This document shows positions 18,029-26,686 of a stretch of 64,000 nucleotides of DNA, piece after piece. The notes below the pieces were generated by a model, which did no database searches, was not told the DNA's origin, and saw only the letters and a program-made list of their open reading frames with translations. The number at the start of each line of letters is the position of its first letter. Positions within the stretch are counted from its first letter, which is position 1. This DNA is from an uncultured Bacteroidota bacterium (GTDB lineage: Bacteria; Bacteroidota; Bacteroidia; Flavobacteriales; Flavobacteriaceae), in contig CACHSA010000004.1 of the NCBI GenBank assembly GCA_902582405.1, positions 35,301 to 99,300 on the forward strand, given 5' to 3'. The position numbers were made by a program, and so were the translations under genes.

Positions 18029-18370
18029 ATGAATCAATTCATATATCTAAGTAGTTGTGACACTTGCAAGCGTATTTTAAAAGAAGTTAATCTTCCAAAT
18101 GATATAATACTTAGAGATATAAAGAAAACCCCTCTTAATCCAAATGAGTTAAAATCATTTAAGAACATTACTGGAACTTTTCGTTCACTTTTAAATAATC
18201 GAGCACAAAAACTTAAAAATATTGATAAATCAATTTTAAGTGAAGAAAAAATTTTTTTATTATTAAATGAACATTACACTTATTTAAAAAGACCTATTCT
18301 TTATTTCAATGGTCAACTTTTTATTGGTAATAGTAAAAAAAATATAGAGGAAATTAAAAATATTTTTTAA
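18029..18370 (+). CDS. ArsC/Spx-like thioredoxin-fold protein
   Basis: This 113-residue protein has an N-terminal CDTCKRIL (CxxC) following a beta strand, as in the ArsC/Spx/YffB family. The middle contains the RDIKKTPLNPNELK segment that replaces the arsenate reductase YDIREEP. Family members are glutaredoxin-dependent arsenate reductases, Spx regulators or YffB-like reductases; the residues that define arsenate binding are not clear here, so no function is assigned. The stop codon overlaps the ATG of the EamA gene (TAATG), which suggests coupled translation. Confidence 0.8.
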   Translation: MNQFIYLSSCDTCKRILKEVNLPNDIILRDIKKTPLNPNELKSFKNITGTFRSLLNNRAQKLKNIDKSILSEEKIFLLLNEHYTYLKRPILYFNGQLFIGNSKKNIEEIKNIF

Positions 18371-19281
18371 TGGATATGAGGGGGGTTGCTTTTTTAGCTG
18401 CACTTGGAGCAACTACGATTTACGCGCTAAACCACACTATTGCAAAAGTTATCATGCCATATTACATTGGAGCTTTTGGACTGGTTTTGCTTCGCGTAAT
18501 TGGAGCTACCATTCTATTTTGGATTGCAAGTTTATTTATAAAAAGTGAAAAAATAGAATTTAGCGATTACCCTAGACTTTTAATAGCTTCTATCTTCGGG
18601 ATGTGTGTTAATATGCTAGCGTTTATTAAAGGGCTTAGTTTATCCACACCTATTAACGGGGCTGTTATAGTTACTTTAACCCCTCTTTTTGTATTAATTA
18701 TTTCTACAATCTTAATTAAAGAGAAAATAACATTTACAAAATTTGGAGGAATTATATTAGGATTTTCTGGAGCTGTAACTCTAATTGCATATGGAAACTC
18801 TTTCACATTAAATGCTCCAAATATTCCCTTGGGAAATACATTGATGGTTTGTAACGCATTGAGTTTTGGAACTTATTTGGTTATATCTAAACCTCTTGTT
18901 AAAAAATATTCTACTATTACTTTAATGAAGTGGATGTTTCCTCTAGGTGTTTTATATAATCTCCCCTTTACTTTAAATGAATTTATTTTGGTTGATTGGT
19001 TCAATCTGCCTTTTCACGCAATTTGGAGAATGGGTTTTGTTGTAATTTGTACTACTTTTCTAGCCTATCTCTTTAACATGTTTGCCCTTCAATACCTTAA
19101 ACCAACTACCATCAGTTCGTTTACTTACTTTCAGCCAATCATTGCTGTTACCTATGCTTCCATTACTGGTAATGATGAACTAGACTGGATAAAATTTTTG
19201 TCATGTTTGATGGTTTTTTGTGGTGTCTATTTAGTAACAAAAAGAAAAAAAAAGAAAAAATTTACAACTAATAATTCATAA
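18370..19281 (+). CDS. EamA/DMT-family transporter
   Basis: The 303-residue integral membrane protein has ten hydrophobic segments and two EamA repeats: the first ends near VTLIAYGNS, and the second contains ISSFTYFQPIIAVTYASI. The drug/metabolite transporter superfamily exports amino acids, nucleosides or other metabolites at the inner membrane. The substrate is not predictable. A poly-Lys C-terminus (KRKKKKK) is positively charged, as expected for the cytosolic side. Translation is coupled to the upstream ArsC-like gene. Confidence 0.92.
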   Translation: MDMRGVAFLAALGATTIYALNHTIAKVIMPYYIGAFGLVLLRVIGATILFWIASLFIKSEKIEFSDYPRLLIASIFGMCVNMLAFIKGLSLSTPINGAVIVTLTPLFVLIISTILIKEKITFTKFGGIILGFSGAVTLIAYGNSFTLNAPNIPLGNTLMVCNALSFGTYLVISKPLVKKYSTITLMKWMFPLGVLYNLPFTLNEFILVDWFNLPFHAIWRMGFVVICTTFLAYLFNMFALQYLKPTTISSFTYFQPIIAVTYASITGNDELDWIKFLSCLMVFCGVYLVTKRKKKKKFTTNNS

Positions 19282-19300
19282 ATTGCAGATTATGATTTTT

Positions 19301-19804
19301 ATGAAAAAAATAAATATTCTCATATTACTACTAACTATTGTCATCTCATGCGGTGGGAACCCAGACAATAACAAAAACAAATTTGAATACAAAAAAATAG
19401 AAAAAAAGGATGATTTTTTAGATAAAAAATCTGAAGAAGCCGTCATCATATTAAATTCAAATGATCTAATGAAATTTGATAAAAATGAATTGAGAGTTTT
19501 AGAAGGACAGAAAATTACTTTAACTCTTAACCATACTGGTAAAATGAGCAAGGAAATCATGGGACACAATTTTGTTCTTTTAAAAAAAGAAACTAATCTG
19601 AATGATTTTGCTCAAAGAGCTATGCTTGCTAGAGAAAATGAATATATCCCTGATGGAGACGAAACAATTGTTTATACTAAACTTATTGGTGGTGGTGAAA
19701 GTGACACCATTACTTTTACTGCTCCTGAAAGAGGCTCATACGTCTACATATGCACATTCCCAGGACATTATGGCTTGATGCGGGGGAAATTTATAGTTAT
19801 TTAA
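19301..19804 (+). CDS. azurin, lipoprotein-anchored blue copper protein
   Basis: Starting at the ATG at 19301 gives 167 residues and a clean lipoprotein signal (MKKINILILLLTIVISC, Cys17). Earlier in-frame starts at 19283 (TTG) and 19292 add only a short tail. All type 1 copper ligands are visible: His89 in MGHNFVLL, and Cys151, His156 and Met160 in CTFPGHYGLM, the exact azurin spacing. Azurins carry single electrons in the periplasm between dehydrogenases and terminal oxidases. It follows the EamA gene and faces the GMC dehydrogenase operon tail to tail 16 bp away, making it a candidate acceptor for that enzyme (inference). Confidence 0.93.
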   Translation: MKKINILILLLTIVISCGGNPDNNKNKFEYKKIEKKDDFLDKKSEEAVIILNSNDLMKFDKNELRVLEGQKITLTLNHTGKMSKEIMGHNFVLLKKETNLNDFAQRAMLARENEYIPDGDETIVYTKLIGGGESDTITFTAPERGSYVYICTFPGHYGLMRGKFIVI

Positions 19805-19820
19805 TTAACTTTTTTTAAAA

Positions 19821-20456
19821 TTACCGATTAATTGCCCATATTTTGCCTTTTGTAGCTTCATTTAAATCTAAACATCCTTTTTGTTGTCCTGGAACTGGAC
19901 TGTAAGACATGTGTTTTTTGGCTACTACTTCATTTCTAAAAAATCCAAAAAGTGCAATATCTTTTAATTTTGACAAAAACCCATAAATCATAACTTCATC
20001 AGATCTGATAAAATAGTTCTCACCTTTGGTTGAAATTGAATCAATATACATATCAATTTCTTCGTCTTGAGCTTCCTGCTGTTTTACAGGAACTCGTAAT
20101 GAATTTTCAATTAATTTAATTAATTCGAAGCCTTTTTTTTGAGCTAATAATTTATTTTTAAATATTCCAATTGATTTAAGAAAAAAAGAACGGTCTTCGT
20201 CAGTAGCAATTTTGTCAAAAAAAATATCTACAAAACTACTTAGGTTTAATGTTGAAGCCCCAGGAGAATCATTTGTCTCGGGTAAGTATATTTCCAAAAT
20301 TTTGGAAATGAGAGTAAAATCATTTTTATCAAAAAAATTTGGGATGTATTCATTTGTTTCATTTGAACATGATTGCAAAACACCGGTAATGGACGGTGAT
20401 AGTGTTACTATCCCAAAACCCTTTGTGATATTTATAAGTGCGCTTCTTCTTTTCAT
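19821..20456 (-). CDS. gluconate 2-dehydrogenase subunit 3-like small subunit, Tat signal
   Basis: This 211-residue protein starts with a twin-arginine signal (MKRRSALINITKGFGIVTLS) and a possible lipobox (LQSC). The mature part is helical, with the family pattern LISKILEIYLPETNDSPGA. In characterised FAD-dependent sugar dehydrogenases of this class, the small subunit carries the Tat signal and escorts the signal-less GMC subunit to the periplasm (hitch-hiker export). It lies 4 bp downstream of the GMC gene. The C-terminal SPVPGQQKGCLDLNE resembles other members. Only one Tat signal for two proteins supports the pairing. Confidence 0.9.
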   Translation of the reverse strand: MKRRSALINITKGFGIVTLSPSITGVLQSCSNETNEYIPNFFDKNDFTLISKILEIYLPETNDSPGASTLNLSSFVDIFFDKIATDEDRSFFLKSIGIFKNKLLAQKKGFELIKLIENSLRVPVKQQEAQDEEIDMYIDSISTKGENYFIRSDEVMIYGFLSKLKDIALFGFFRNEVVAKKHMSYSPVPGQQKGCLDLNEATKGKIWAINR

Positions 20457-20460
20457 ACCC

Positions 20461-22167
20461 TTATATATTCATTTTTTTCAGTTCTTGAACTGCATAATCT
20501 ACAGCTCTTGCTGTAATTGCCATGTAAGTAAGCGAGGGGTTTTGATTACCTGCTGAAGTCATGCAAGATCCATCTGTTACAAAAACGTTTTTGACATCAT
20601 GAAGTTGGTTAAATTTATTTAGGACGGATGTTTTAGGATCTTTACCCATTCTTGCAGTTCCCATCTCATGAATTCCATTGCCAATAGTATATAAATCGTT
20701 CATTTGTTTGATGTTTTTAAACCCAGCATTGTCCAGCATTTCGTATGCTTGAGCAATCATATCTTTTCTCATTTCGTGCTCATTTTCCCTAAGCTCAGCA
20801 CTGAAAGTTACAGTAGGTAAACCCCATTGATCAGTATTTTGATAATCTAAAAGCATTTTATTATCATGATAGGGCAGAATTTCACCAAATCCAGTTAATC
20901 CCATTGTCCACATACCTGGTCTTAAAATTTCTTGTTTAAACTCCGCTCCAAATGCCATTTCTTTCACATTTTTTTTCCAAGAATGATTCCCTCTTGAACC
21001 TCCTCCTTGATAACCGTAACCTCTCAAAAAGTTTTTTTGGTTTGTATCACCTCCTATATTTCTAAATCTTGGAATATAAATTCCATTTGGCCTTCTACCT
21101 GTAAAATATTTATCTTCAAACCCTTCAAACTCCGCGTTAGCTCCAACCTTAAAATGATGGTCCATTATGTTGTGTCCTAATTCTCCAGAAGAATTTCCCA
21201 TTCCTTCTGGAAAATATCTAGACTTAGATTGTAATAAAATAGATGTGGATGGAACAGTAGACGCACATAAAAAAATTATTTTGCTTTTGAATTCATAAGT
21301 TTTTTTTGAAACAGAATCAATAACACTAACTCCAGTGGCTTTTTTAGTATTTGCATCATATGTAATCTTATGGACAATGGAATTGGGTCTTAATGTCATA
21401 TTACCTGTAGCTTCAGCCATTGGAAGTGTTGATGAGTTACTACTGAAATATGCACCATATGGGCACCCTCTTCTACATCTGTTTCTAAACTGACAGTTTA
21501 CTCTTCCAAGTCCAGGCTTAGTACCTTCAGTAATATGAGCTACCCTCCCAATAGTTAACAATCTATCGTTATAGTTTTTAGCAATCGACTTTTTTAAGTA
21601 CTCTTCTACGCAATACAACTCCATTGGTTTTAAAAACTCACTATCTGGTAACTGAATAAGTCCCAACTTTTCTCCAGAAACACCTATGTGTTTTTCAACA
21701 TATGAATACCATCTAGCTAAATCATTGTACCTTATTGGCCAATCAACAGCAACTCCTTCCTTTGCATTGGCCTCAAAATCTATATCACTCCACCTGTATA
21801 CCTGTCTACCCCATGTAATTGATCGACCCCCAACATGATAACTTCTTATCCAGTCAAATGGTTTATCCTCATTGTAAGGATGTTTTTTATCATCAACAAA
21901 TAAGTGTGAGGAAGCTTCTGTTGTAGTATAATTTGTTCTGCTCTGTTTATTTTGATTTTCCCTTACTTTTCGAGTAATTGTGTTTTTTGCTGGAAAGTCC
22001 CAGGGGTCCATATTAGCAGTTTTATAATCTTTAGGGTGAGATATCATCCTCCCTCTTTCTAATACTAAAGTTTTAAGTCCTTTTTCAGTAAGCTCTTTAG
22101 CAGCCCAACCACCACTTATGCCGGTTCCAACAACTATTGCGTCGTATTTACTTTCAATATTCTCCAT
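20461..22167 (-). CDS. GMC-family FAD sugar dehydrogenase, catalytic subunit
   Basis: The 568 residues have the FAD-binding GTGISGG motif at 14-20, the GMC signature HVGGRSITWGRQV near 111-123, and the C-terminal catalytic pair His500 (GIHEMGTARMG) and Asn543 (NQNPSL). Cys225, Cys231 and Cys235 (CQFRNRCRRGC) match the cysteine cluster that binds a 3Fe-4S centre in the FAD-GDH/gluconate dehydrogenase branch. There is no signal peptide of its own. Members oxidise the C1, C2 or C3 hydroxyl of sugars; the neighbouring DUF1080 and isomerase genes favour C3 oxidation of glycosides (inference). It is divergent from the sugar operon starting at 22310. Confidence 0.92.
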   Translation of the reverse strand: MENIESKYDAIVVGTGISGGWAAKELTEKGLKTLVLERGRMISHPKDYKTANMDPWDFPAKNTITRKVRENQNKQSRTNYTTTEASSHLFVDDKKHPYNEDKPFDWIRSYHVGGRSITWGRQVYRWSDIDFEANAKEGVAVDWPIRYNDLARWYSYVEKHIGVSGEKLGLIQLPDSEFLKPMELYCVEEYLKKSIAKNYNDRLLTIGRVAHITEGTKPGLGRVNCQFRNRCRRGCPYGAYFSSNSSTLPMAEATGNMTLRPNSIVHKITYDANTKKATGVSVIDSVSKKTYEFKSKIIFLCASTVPSTSILLQSKSRYFPEGMGNSSGELGHNIMDHHFKVGANAEFEGFEDKYFTGRRPNGIYIPRFRNIGGDTNQKNFLRGYGYQGGGSRGNHSWKKNVKEMAFGAEFKQEILRPGMWTMGLTGFGEILPYHDNKMLLDYQNTDQWGLPTVTFSAELRENEHEMRKDMIAQAYEMLDNAGFKNIKQMNDLYTIGNGIHEMGTARMGKDPKTSVLNKFNQLHDVKNVFVTDGSCMTSAGNQNPSLTYMAITARAVDYAVQELKKMNI

Positions 22168-22309
22168 AAACCTTTAAAATTCTAACGCTTTGTCGTTTAA
22201 AATTAAATATTAATTATATAATGTGTATTTTTAAATAGTATATATTTTAATTTTAACAATATAATACAATATTTTTTAAAAGGTTTGTAAGTTTTAATCA
22301 TTTTTAATT
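22168..22309. other. 142-bp divergent intergenic region of the sugar-oxidation locus
   Basis: This A/T-rich spacer separates the GMC dehydrogenase operon (minus) from the isomerase/transporter operon (plus). It must hold both promoters. A TATATTTT box is visible around 22242-22249, one mismatch from TAnnTTTG for the plus strand. I see no clear palindrome or riboswitch-like element. Confidence 0.4.
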
Positions 22310-23287
22310 ATGATAAGAAGAAGAGAATTTATCAATAGACAACTCAAATTGGGTGTAGGCTTTGCACTATTGTCAATATCCAGGAAAGGGTTTGGTTTTG
22401 ATGTAAATAATGAAATTAACCGTAAGTTATTTTTCAAACTTTCACTTGCCCAGTGGTCACTCAATAAGGGCATTCATTCCGGTGAATTTGATCCTTACGA
22501 TTTTGCTAAAACTGCTAAAGAACTTGGCTTTAGTGGTTTAGAATACGTCAATGCCCTTTACAGTGATGTGATGGATTCTAGAAATAAACAGCTAGCAATT
22601 AAAAAATTTATTAAAAAAAGCAATGATGCAGCTAAACGTAACAATATTCAAAACTTATTGATTATGATAGATAGTGAGGGTGATCTCGCTGCAGCCAGTG
22701 TTAGAAAAAGAAATACCGCTATAGAAAATCATAAAAAATGGATTGATGCTGCATCTCAAATGGGATGCCATTCTGTGAGGGTTAATTTATATGGTGTAGA
22801 ACAAAAAAGCAAGTGGATGGAATATTCCTCTTACAGCCTTTTAAGGCTTTCTGAATTTTCAAAAGATTTTAATATAAATGTGATTGTCGAAAATCATGGA
22901 AGCTTGTCCTCAAATGCTGAACTTTTGATGCAAGTAATTAATAATGTCAATCTCAAAAATTGTGGGACATTACCGGACTTTGGAAACTTTTGTATCAAAA
23001 GAGTTGAAGGTGACCTTTATGAATCTGAATGCGTTAAAGAATATGACAGGTATAGGGGAATTAAGGAAATGATGCCAAAAGCTTTTGCTGTTAGTGCAAA
23101 ATCAAATAGTTTTAATAATAAGGGGGATGAGGTATATACAGATTATTTAAAAATGCTTAAAATTGTAAAAGAATCTGGATATGATGGTTATATAGGAGTA
23201 GAATACGAGGGAACTGGATTATCAGAAATTGAAGGTATACTGGCTACAAAGAACTTGCTCATAAATAAAGGTAAATTGGTTACATAA
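22310..23287 (+). CDS. Tat-exported sugar phosphate isomerase/epimerase-like TIM barrel
   Basis: The 325-residue protein starts with a Tat-like signal (MIRRREFINRQLKLGVGFAL) followed by an AP-endonuclease-2 type TIM barrel. Visible family features are the N-terminal FKLSLAQWSL strand, GFSGLEYVNALYSD, the central VIVENHGSLSS (metal ligand Glu), LPDFGNF, and a C-terminal YIGVEYEGTG. The fold hosts isomerases, epimerases and 3-keto-sugar lyases/hydratases. Export implies that its substrate is in the periplasm, so a sugar phosphate is unlikely. It is the first gene of the plus-strand sugar operon, 5 bp ahead of the MFS gene. Confidence 0.85.
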   Translation: MIRRREFINRQLKLGVGFALLSISRKGFGFDVNNEINRKLFFKLSLAQWSLNKGIHSGEFDPYDFAKTAKELGFSGLEYVNALYSDVMDSRNKQLAIKKFIKKSNDAAKRNNIQNLLIMIDSEGDLAAASVRKRNTAIENHKKWIDAASQMGCHSVRVNLYGVEQKSKWMEYSSYSLLRLSEFSKDFNINVIVENHGSLSSNAELLMQVINNVNLKNCGTLPDFGNFCIKRVEGDLYESECVKEYDRYRGIKEMMPKAFAVSAKSNSFNNKGDEVYTDYLKMLKIVKESGYDGYIGVEYEGTGLSEIEGILATKNLLINKGKLVT

Positions 23288-23292
23288 AACAT

Positions 23293-24501
23293 ATGAATTC
23301 CAAAATTAAAATACAACTCTCTTTTATGATGTTCCTTGAATTTTTTATTTGGGGGGGATGGTTTGTGACTATGGGAACATTTTTGTCTCAAAATTTTAGT
23401 GCTAGTGGATCGCAACTTGCTCAAGCCTATGAAACGCAATCCATTGGGGCCATAATTGCACCTTTTATTATTGGGCTAGTGGCCGATCGTTACTTTTCCG
23501 CACAAAAAATTCTTGGATTTCTACATATAATTGGAGCATTTCTATTATTCCAGGCAGGGATTCAAAATGATTTTTTATCCTTTTATCCCTTTATTTTTCT
23601 TTATATGGTATTGTATATGCCCACATTAGCTTTGGTTAACTCAGTAGCATTTAGGCAAATGAAAGATCCTTCAAAAGAATTTCCACCTATAAGAGTTTTT
23701 GGGACTGTCGGATGGATTATCGCGGGTCTTACAATTGGATTTCTAGGGTGGGAATCACAAAGAATTTTAGAAAACACTTTTTTTCTAACAGCGGCCGCTT
23801 CGCTCATTTTAGGAATTTTCAGTTTTACTTTGCCCCACACTCCACCAACAGCTGATAAAGAGAATCTAAGTATAAGTAAAATATTAGGATTAGATGCTCT
23901 TTCACTTTTGAAAAATAAAAAGTATTTGATCTTTTTTGTATCGTCAATACTAATATGCATACCGCTAGCTTTTTATTATCAACACGCCAATCAGTTTTTA
24001 AATGAAATTGGTATGTCAAAAGCTGCAGCAGTTATGAGCCTAGGTCAAATTTCAGAAGCCTTATTTATTCTATTATTACCAGTTTTTTTAAAAAGATATG
24101 GAATCAAAACTACCCTTGTTGTCGGAATGATTGCTTGGGTTTCAAGGTATATCCTTTTTGCTTACGGAGATGTTGGAGGGGGAATTTGGATGTTGATTTT
24201 AGGTGTGATTTTACACGGGATATGTTATGATTTCTTTTTTGTTTCCGGTCAGATTTATACCGATTTTAAGGCTGGAAGTCAATTTAAAAGCTCGGCACAA
24301 GGACTTATAACTCTTGCCACGTATGGTCTTGGTATGCTTGTTGGTTTCAGAATAGCTGGAAAAATTACCGATCTTTACTCAATAGGTTCATCTCATGATT
24401 GGACTCAAATTTGGTTAATTCCCTCTGGATTTGCATTTATTGTGTTGATTTTTTTTATTCTAACTTTTAAAGACGAAAAAATAAAATTAGAAAATGAGTA
24501 A
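23293..24501 (+). CDS. MFS nucleoside/sugar:H+ symporter (NupG-like)
   Basis: The 402-residue protein has 12 predicted membrane helices. The N-terminal region (FFIWGGWFVTMGTFL) and PPIRVFGTVGWIIAG between helices 4 and 5 match the nucleoside:H+ symporter family of the major facilitator superfamily. In Bacteroidota these carriers are frequently encoded with Gfo/Idh/MocA and TIM-barrel isomerase genes, where they are thought to import sugars, not nucleosides. The gene overlaps the next one by 8 bp. The actual cargo is unknown; a keto-sugar is suggested by context. Confidence 0.88.
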   Translation: MNSKIKIQLSFMMFLEFFIWGGWFVTMGTFLSQNFSASGSQLAQAYETQSIGAIIAPFIIGLVADRYFSAQKILGFLHIIGAFLLFQAGIQNDFLSFYPFIFLYMVLYMPTLALVNSVAFRQMKDPSKEFPPIRVFGTVGWIIAGLTIGFLGWESQRILENTFFLTAAASLILGIFSFTLPHTPPTADKENLSISKILGLDALSLLKNKKYLIFFVSSILICIPLAFYYQHANQFLNEIGMSKAAAVMSLGQISEALFILLLPVFLKRYGIKTTLVVGMIAWVSRYILFAYGDVGGGIWMLILGVILHGICYDFFFVSGQIYTDFKAGSQFKSSAQGLITLATYGLGMLVGFRIAGKITDLYSIGSSHDWTQIWLIPSGFAFIVLIFFILTFKDEKIKLENE

Positions 24502-25636
24502 AATGCGTCTAGGTATACTTGGAGGTGGCGGGGATTCACTTATCGGGATTGTTCATAGAATTGCATCTGGAATGTTCGATGAATTTGAATTAGTAGGTGG
24601 TTGTTTTAATCCAGACCCAATTGAAAACAAGGCTTTTGGTAAAAAAATAGGAATCAAGGAGAAAAGAGTCTACGAAAATCTTGAATCTTTGATAGAGACT
24701 GAACTTTCTCTATCAAAAAGCGAGAGAATTCAAGTTGTTTCTGTGTTAACACCGAACTTTCTACATTATCCTATGGCTAAAAAACTGATTCAAAATAACT
24801 TCAACGTAATATGTGAAAAACCATTAACAACTACTTATTCTGAAGCCCAGGAATTAGAATTAGAGGTGAAAAAGAAAGACCTTGTTTTTGCAGTAACCTA
24901 CACCTATACGGGATATCCAATTGTTAGAGAAATGAAGCAAATGATCAAAGATGGAGCGATTGGAAAAATCCAAAAAATTGATTTGCAATATTATCAAGGG
25001 TGGATTAATCCAATAATTAAAGATCCTGAACTTAGAAAAACAGTTTGGAGACTAGATCCCAACAAAGGAGGGCTAAGTTGCTGCATCGGTGACATTGGAA
25101 CTCACGCCTTTAATATGGCGGAGTTTCTAACAGGTATGAGAATTGATAAAATTCTTGCTGACTTGAATTATCTTTACCCCGATAATGAAATGGATGTTGA
25201 CGGTACGATACTTGTCCGTTTTTCAGAATATTGCAAAGGAGTAATAAGAGCATCCCAAATTGCTACTGCAGAGGAAAATAGTTTTACAGTTCAAATTTAT
25301 GGAGAAAATGGTTGTTTTAAATGGAACCAAGAAAACCCTAATTATCTTTACCACCTTATGGAGGGGAAACCAATACAAATTTTAAAACCTGGGAATCCAT
25401 ATTTATCTACGTTCTCATTAAAATCTTCGAAATTACCACCCGGACATCCAGAGGGGTTTTTCGATGCTATGGGGAACATATACAACGGAGTGGCAAAAGC
25501 TTTAAACGAGGGTGAAATAAGTGATGGATCGTATCCATCAATTAATGAAGGAGTGAGAGGGATGATGTTTATTGAAAAAGTTTTGGAGTCAAATAAGAAT
25601 GGAAATAAGTGGATTAAACTAGATCAAAATTTATGA
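24494..25636 (+). CDS. Gfo/Idh/MocA-family oxidoreductase
   Basis: This 380-residue protein has an N-terminal Rossmann domain (RLGILGGGGDSLIGIVHR), the family-defining CEKPL motif, and a C-terminal alpha/beta dimerisation domain that includes GDIGTHAFNMAEFLTG with the usual catalytic His. It has no signal peptide, so it acts in the cytoplasm with NAD(P). Members oxidise or reduce sugar hydroxyls, including C3. In this operon it could reduce an imported 3-keto sugar or re-oxidise one. Overlaps with both neighbours (8 bp upstream, 4 bp downstream) imply coupled translation. Confidence 0.93.
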   Translation: MSKMRLGILGGGGDSLIGIVHRIASGMFDEFELVGGCFNPDPIENKAFGKKIGIKEKRVYENLESLIETELSLSKSERIQVVSVLTPNFLHYPMAKKLIQNNFNVICEKPLTTTYSEAQELELEVKKKDLVFAVTYTYTGYPIVREMKQMIKDGAIGKIQKIDLQYYQGWINPIIKDPELRKTVWRLDPNKGGLSCCIGDIGTHAFNMAEFLTGMRIDKILADLNYLYPDNEMDVDGTILVRFSEYCKGVIRASQIATAEENSFTVQIYGENGCFKWNQENPNYLYHLMEGKPIQILKPGNPYLSTFSLKSSKLPPGHPEGFFDAMGNIYNGVAKALNEGEISDGSYPSINEGVRGMMFIEKVLESNKNGNKWIKLDQNL

Positions 25637-26685
25637 AAACAATTAAAGGTCCAGCTATTTTTTTAGCCCAATTTATAGATAACAAACCACCATTCAATTC
25701 TCTTGACGGATTATGTGAGTGGGCATCCAGTCTAGGTTACAAAGGGATACAAATTCCAACTTTAGATAAATGGCTCTTCGATTTAGATAAAGCTTCTTCT
25801 AGTAAAACCTATTGTGATGAGTATAAAGCAAGGATAAATTCCTTTGGCCTTGAGATTACTGAACTATCAACACATCTACAAGGGCAACTTGTAGCAGTAC
25901 ATCCAGCTTATGATTTAATGTTTGATAATTTTGCACCCAAAGAGTTGAGAAATAAGCCTAAAGAAAGAACTAAATGGGCAATTGAACAAGTCAAAAAAGC
26001 CGCAATAGCTAGTTCAAATCTTGGAATCAAATCTCATGCAACCTTTAGTGGTGCGCTTCTGTGGCCTTATTGGCATCCATGGCCTCAACAACCTAAAGGA
26101 CTTATTAAAGCTGGATTTGAAGAATTAGCAAAAAGATGGGTTCCAATATTAGACGTATTTGAAGATAATGGTGTGAATGCTTGCTTTGAAGTTCATCCTG
26201 GTGAAGACATTCACGATGGAGAAACATTTGAAATGTTTTTAAAAGCTTCAAATAACCACAAAAGAGCTAACATCCTTTATGACCCAAGCCATTTTGTTTT
26301 ACAACAACTTGATTACATCACCTATATTGATCATTATCATGAATTTATTAAAGCTTTTCATGTTAAAGACTCTGAGTTTAAACCTAATGGAAAAAAAGGG
26401 GCATATGGTGGTTATGGAACATGGAAAGATAGAGCTGGAAGATACAGATCACCTGGTGACGGTCAAATTGATTTCAAAACAATATTTACCAAGCTTACTG
26501 AATACGGATGTGATGTTTGGGCTGTGATGGAATGGGAATGTTGCGTTAAAAGCCCTGAACAAGGTGCGAGAGAAGGAGTAAAATTTATAGAAAACCACAT
26601 TATTGACGCTACCCAGAAAGTATTTGATGATTTTGCAGGAGGTCATACAGACAAAAAACAAATTAATAAAATATTAAATATTTAA
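25633..26685 (+). CDS. sugar phosphate isomerase/epimerase-like TIM barrel, cytoplasmic
   Basis: The protein has 350 residues and no signal peptide. The TIM-barrel AP-endonuclease-2 pattern is visible: GYKGIQIPTLD, GLEITELSTHLQGQ, ACFEVHPGEDIHD, ILYDPSHFVLQ, IKAFHVKDSEF and VMEWECC. The conserved Glu, Asp, His and Glu should bind a divalent metal. It is clearly related in fold to the exported TIM barrel at 22310 but not close in sequence, so the operon has one such enzyme on each side of the membrane. It ends 1 bp before the DUF1080 gene. Substrate unknown. Confidence 0.9.
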   Translation: MKTIKGPAIFLAQFIDNKPPFNSLDGLCEWASSLGYKGIQIPTLDKWLFDLDKASSSKTYCDEYKARINSFGLEITELSTHLQGQLVAVHPAYDLMFDNFAPKELRNKPKERTKWAIEQVKKAAIASSNLGIKSHATFSGALLWPYWHPWPQQPKGLIKAGFEELAKRWVPILDVFEDNGVNACFEVHPGEDIHDGETFEMFLKASNNHKRANILYDPSHFVLQQLDYITYIDHYHEFIKAFHVKDSEFKPNGKKGAYGGYGTWKDRAGRYRSPGDGQIDFKTIFTKLTEYGCDVWAVMEWECCVKSPEQGAREGVKFIENHIIDATQKVFDDFAGGHTDKKQINKILNI

Positions 26686-26686
26686 A

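Noticed and set aside
18029..18370. Arsenate resistance operon (ArsC plus EamA exporter)
   Set aside because: There is no ArsR, ArsB or Acr3 gene nearby, and the ArsC-like protein lacks clear arsenate-binding residues.
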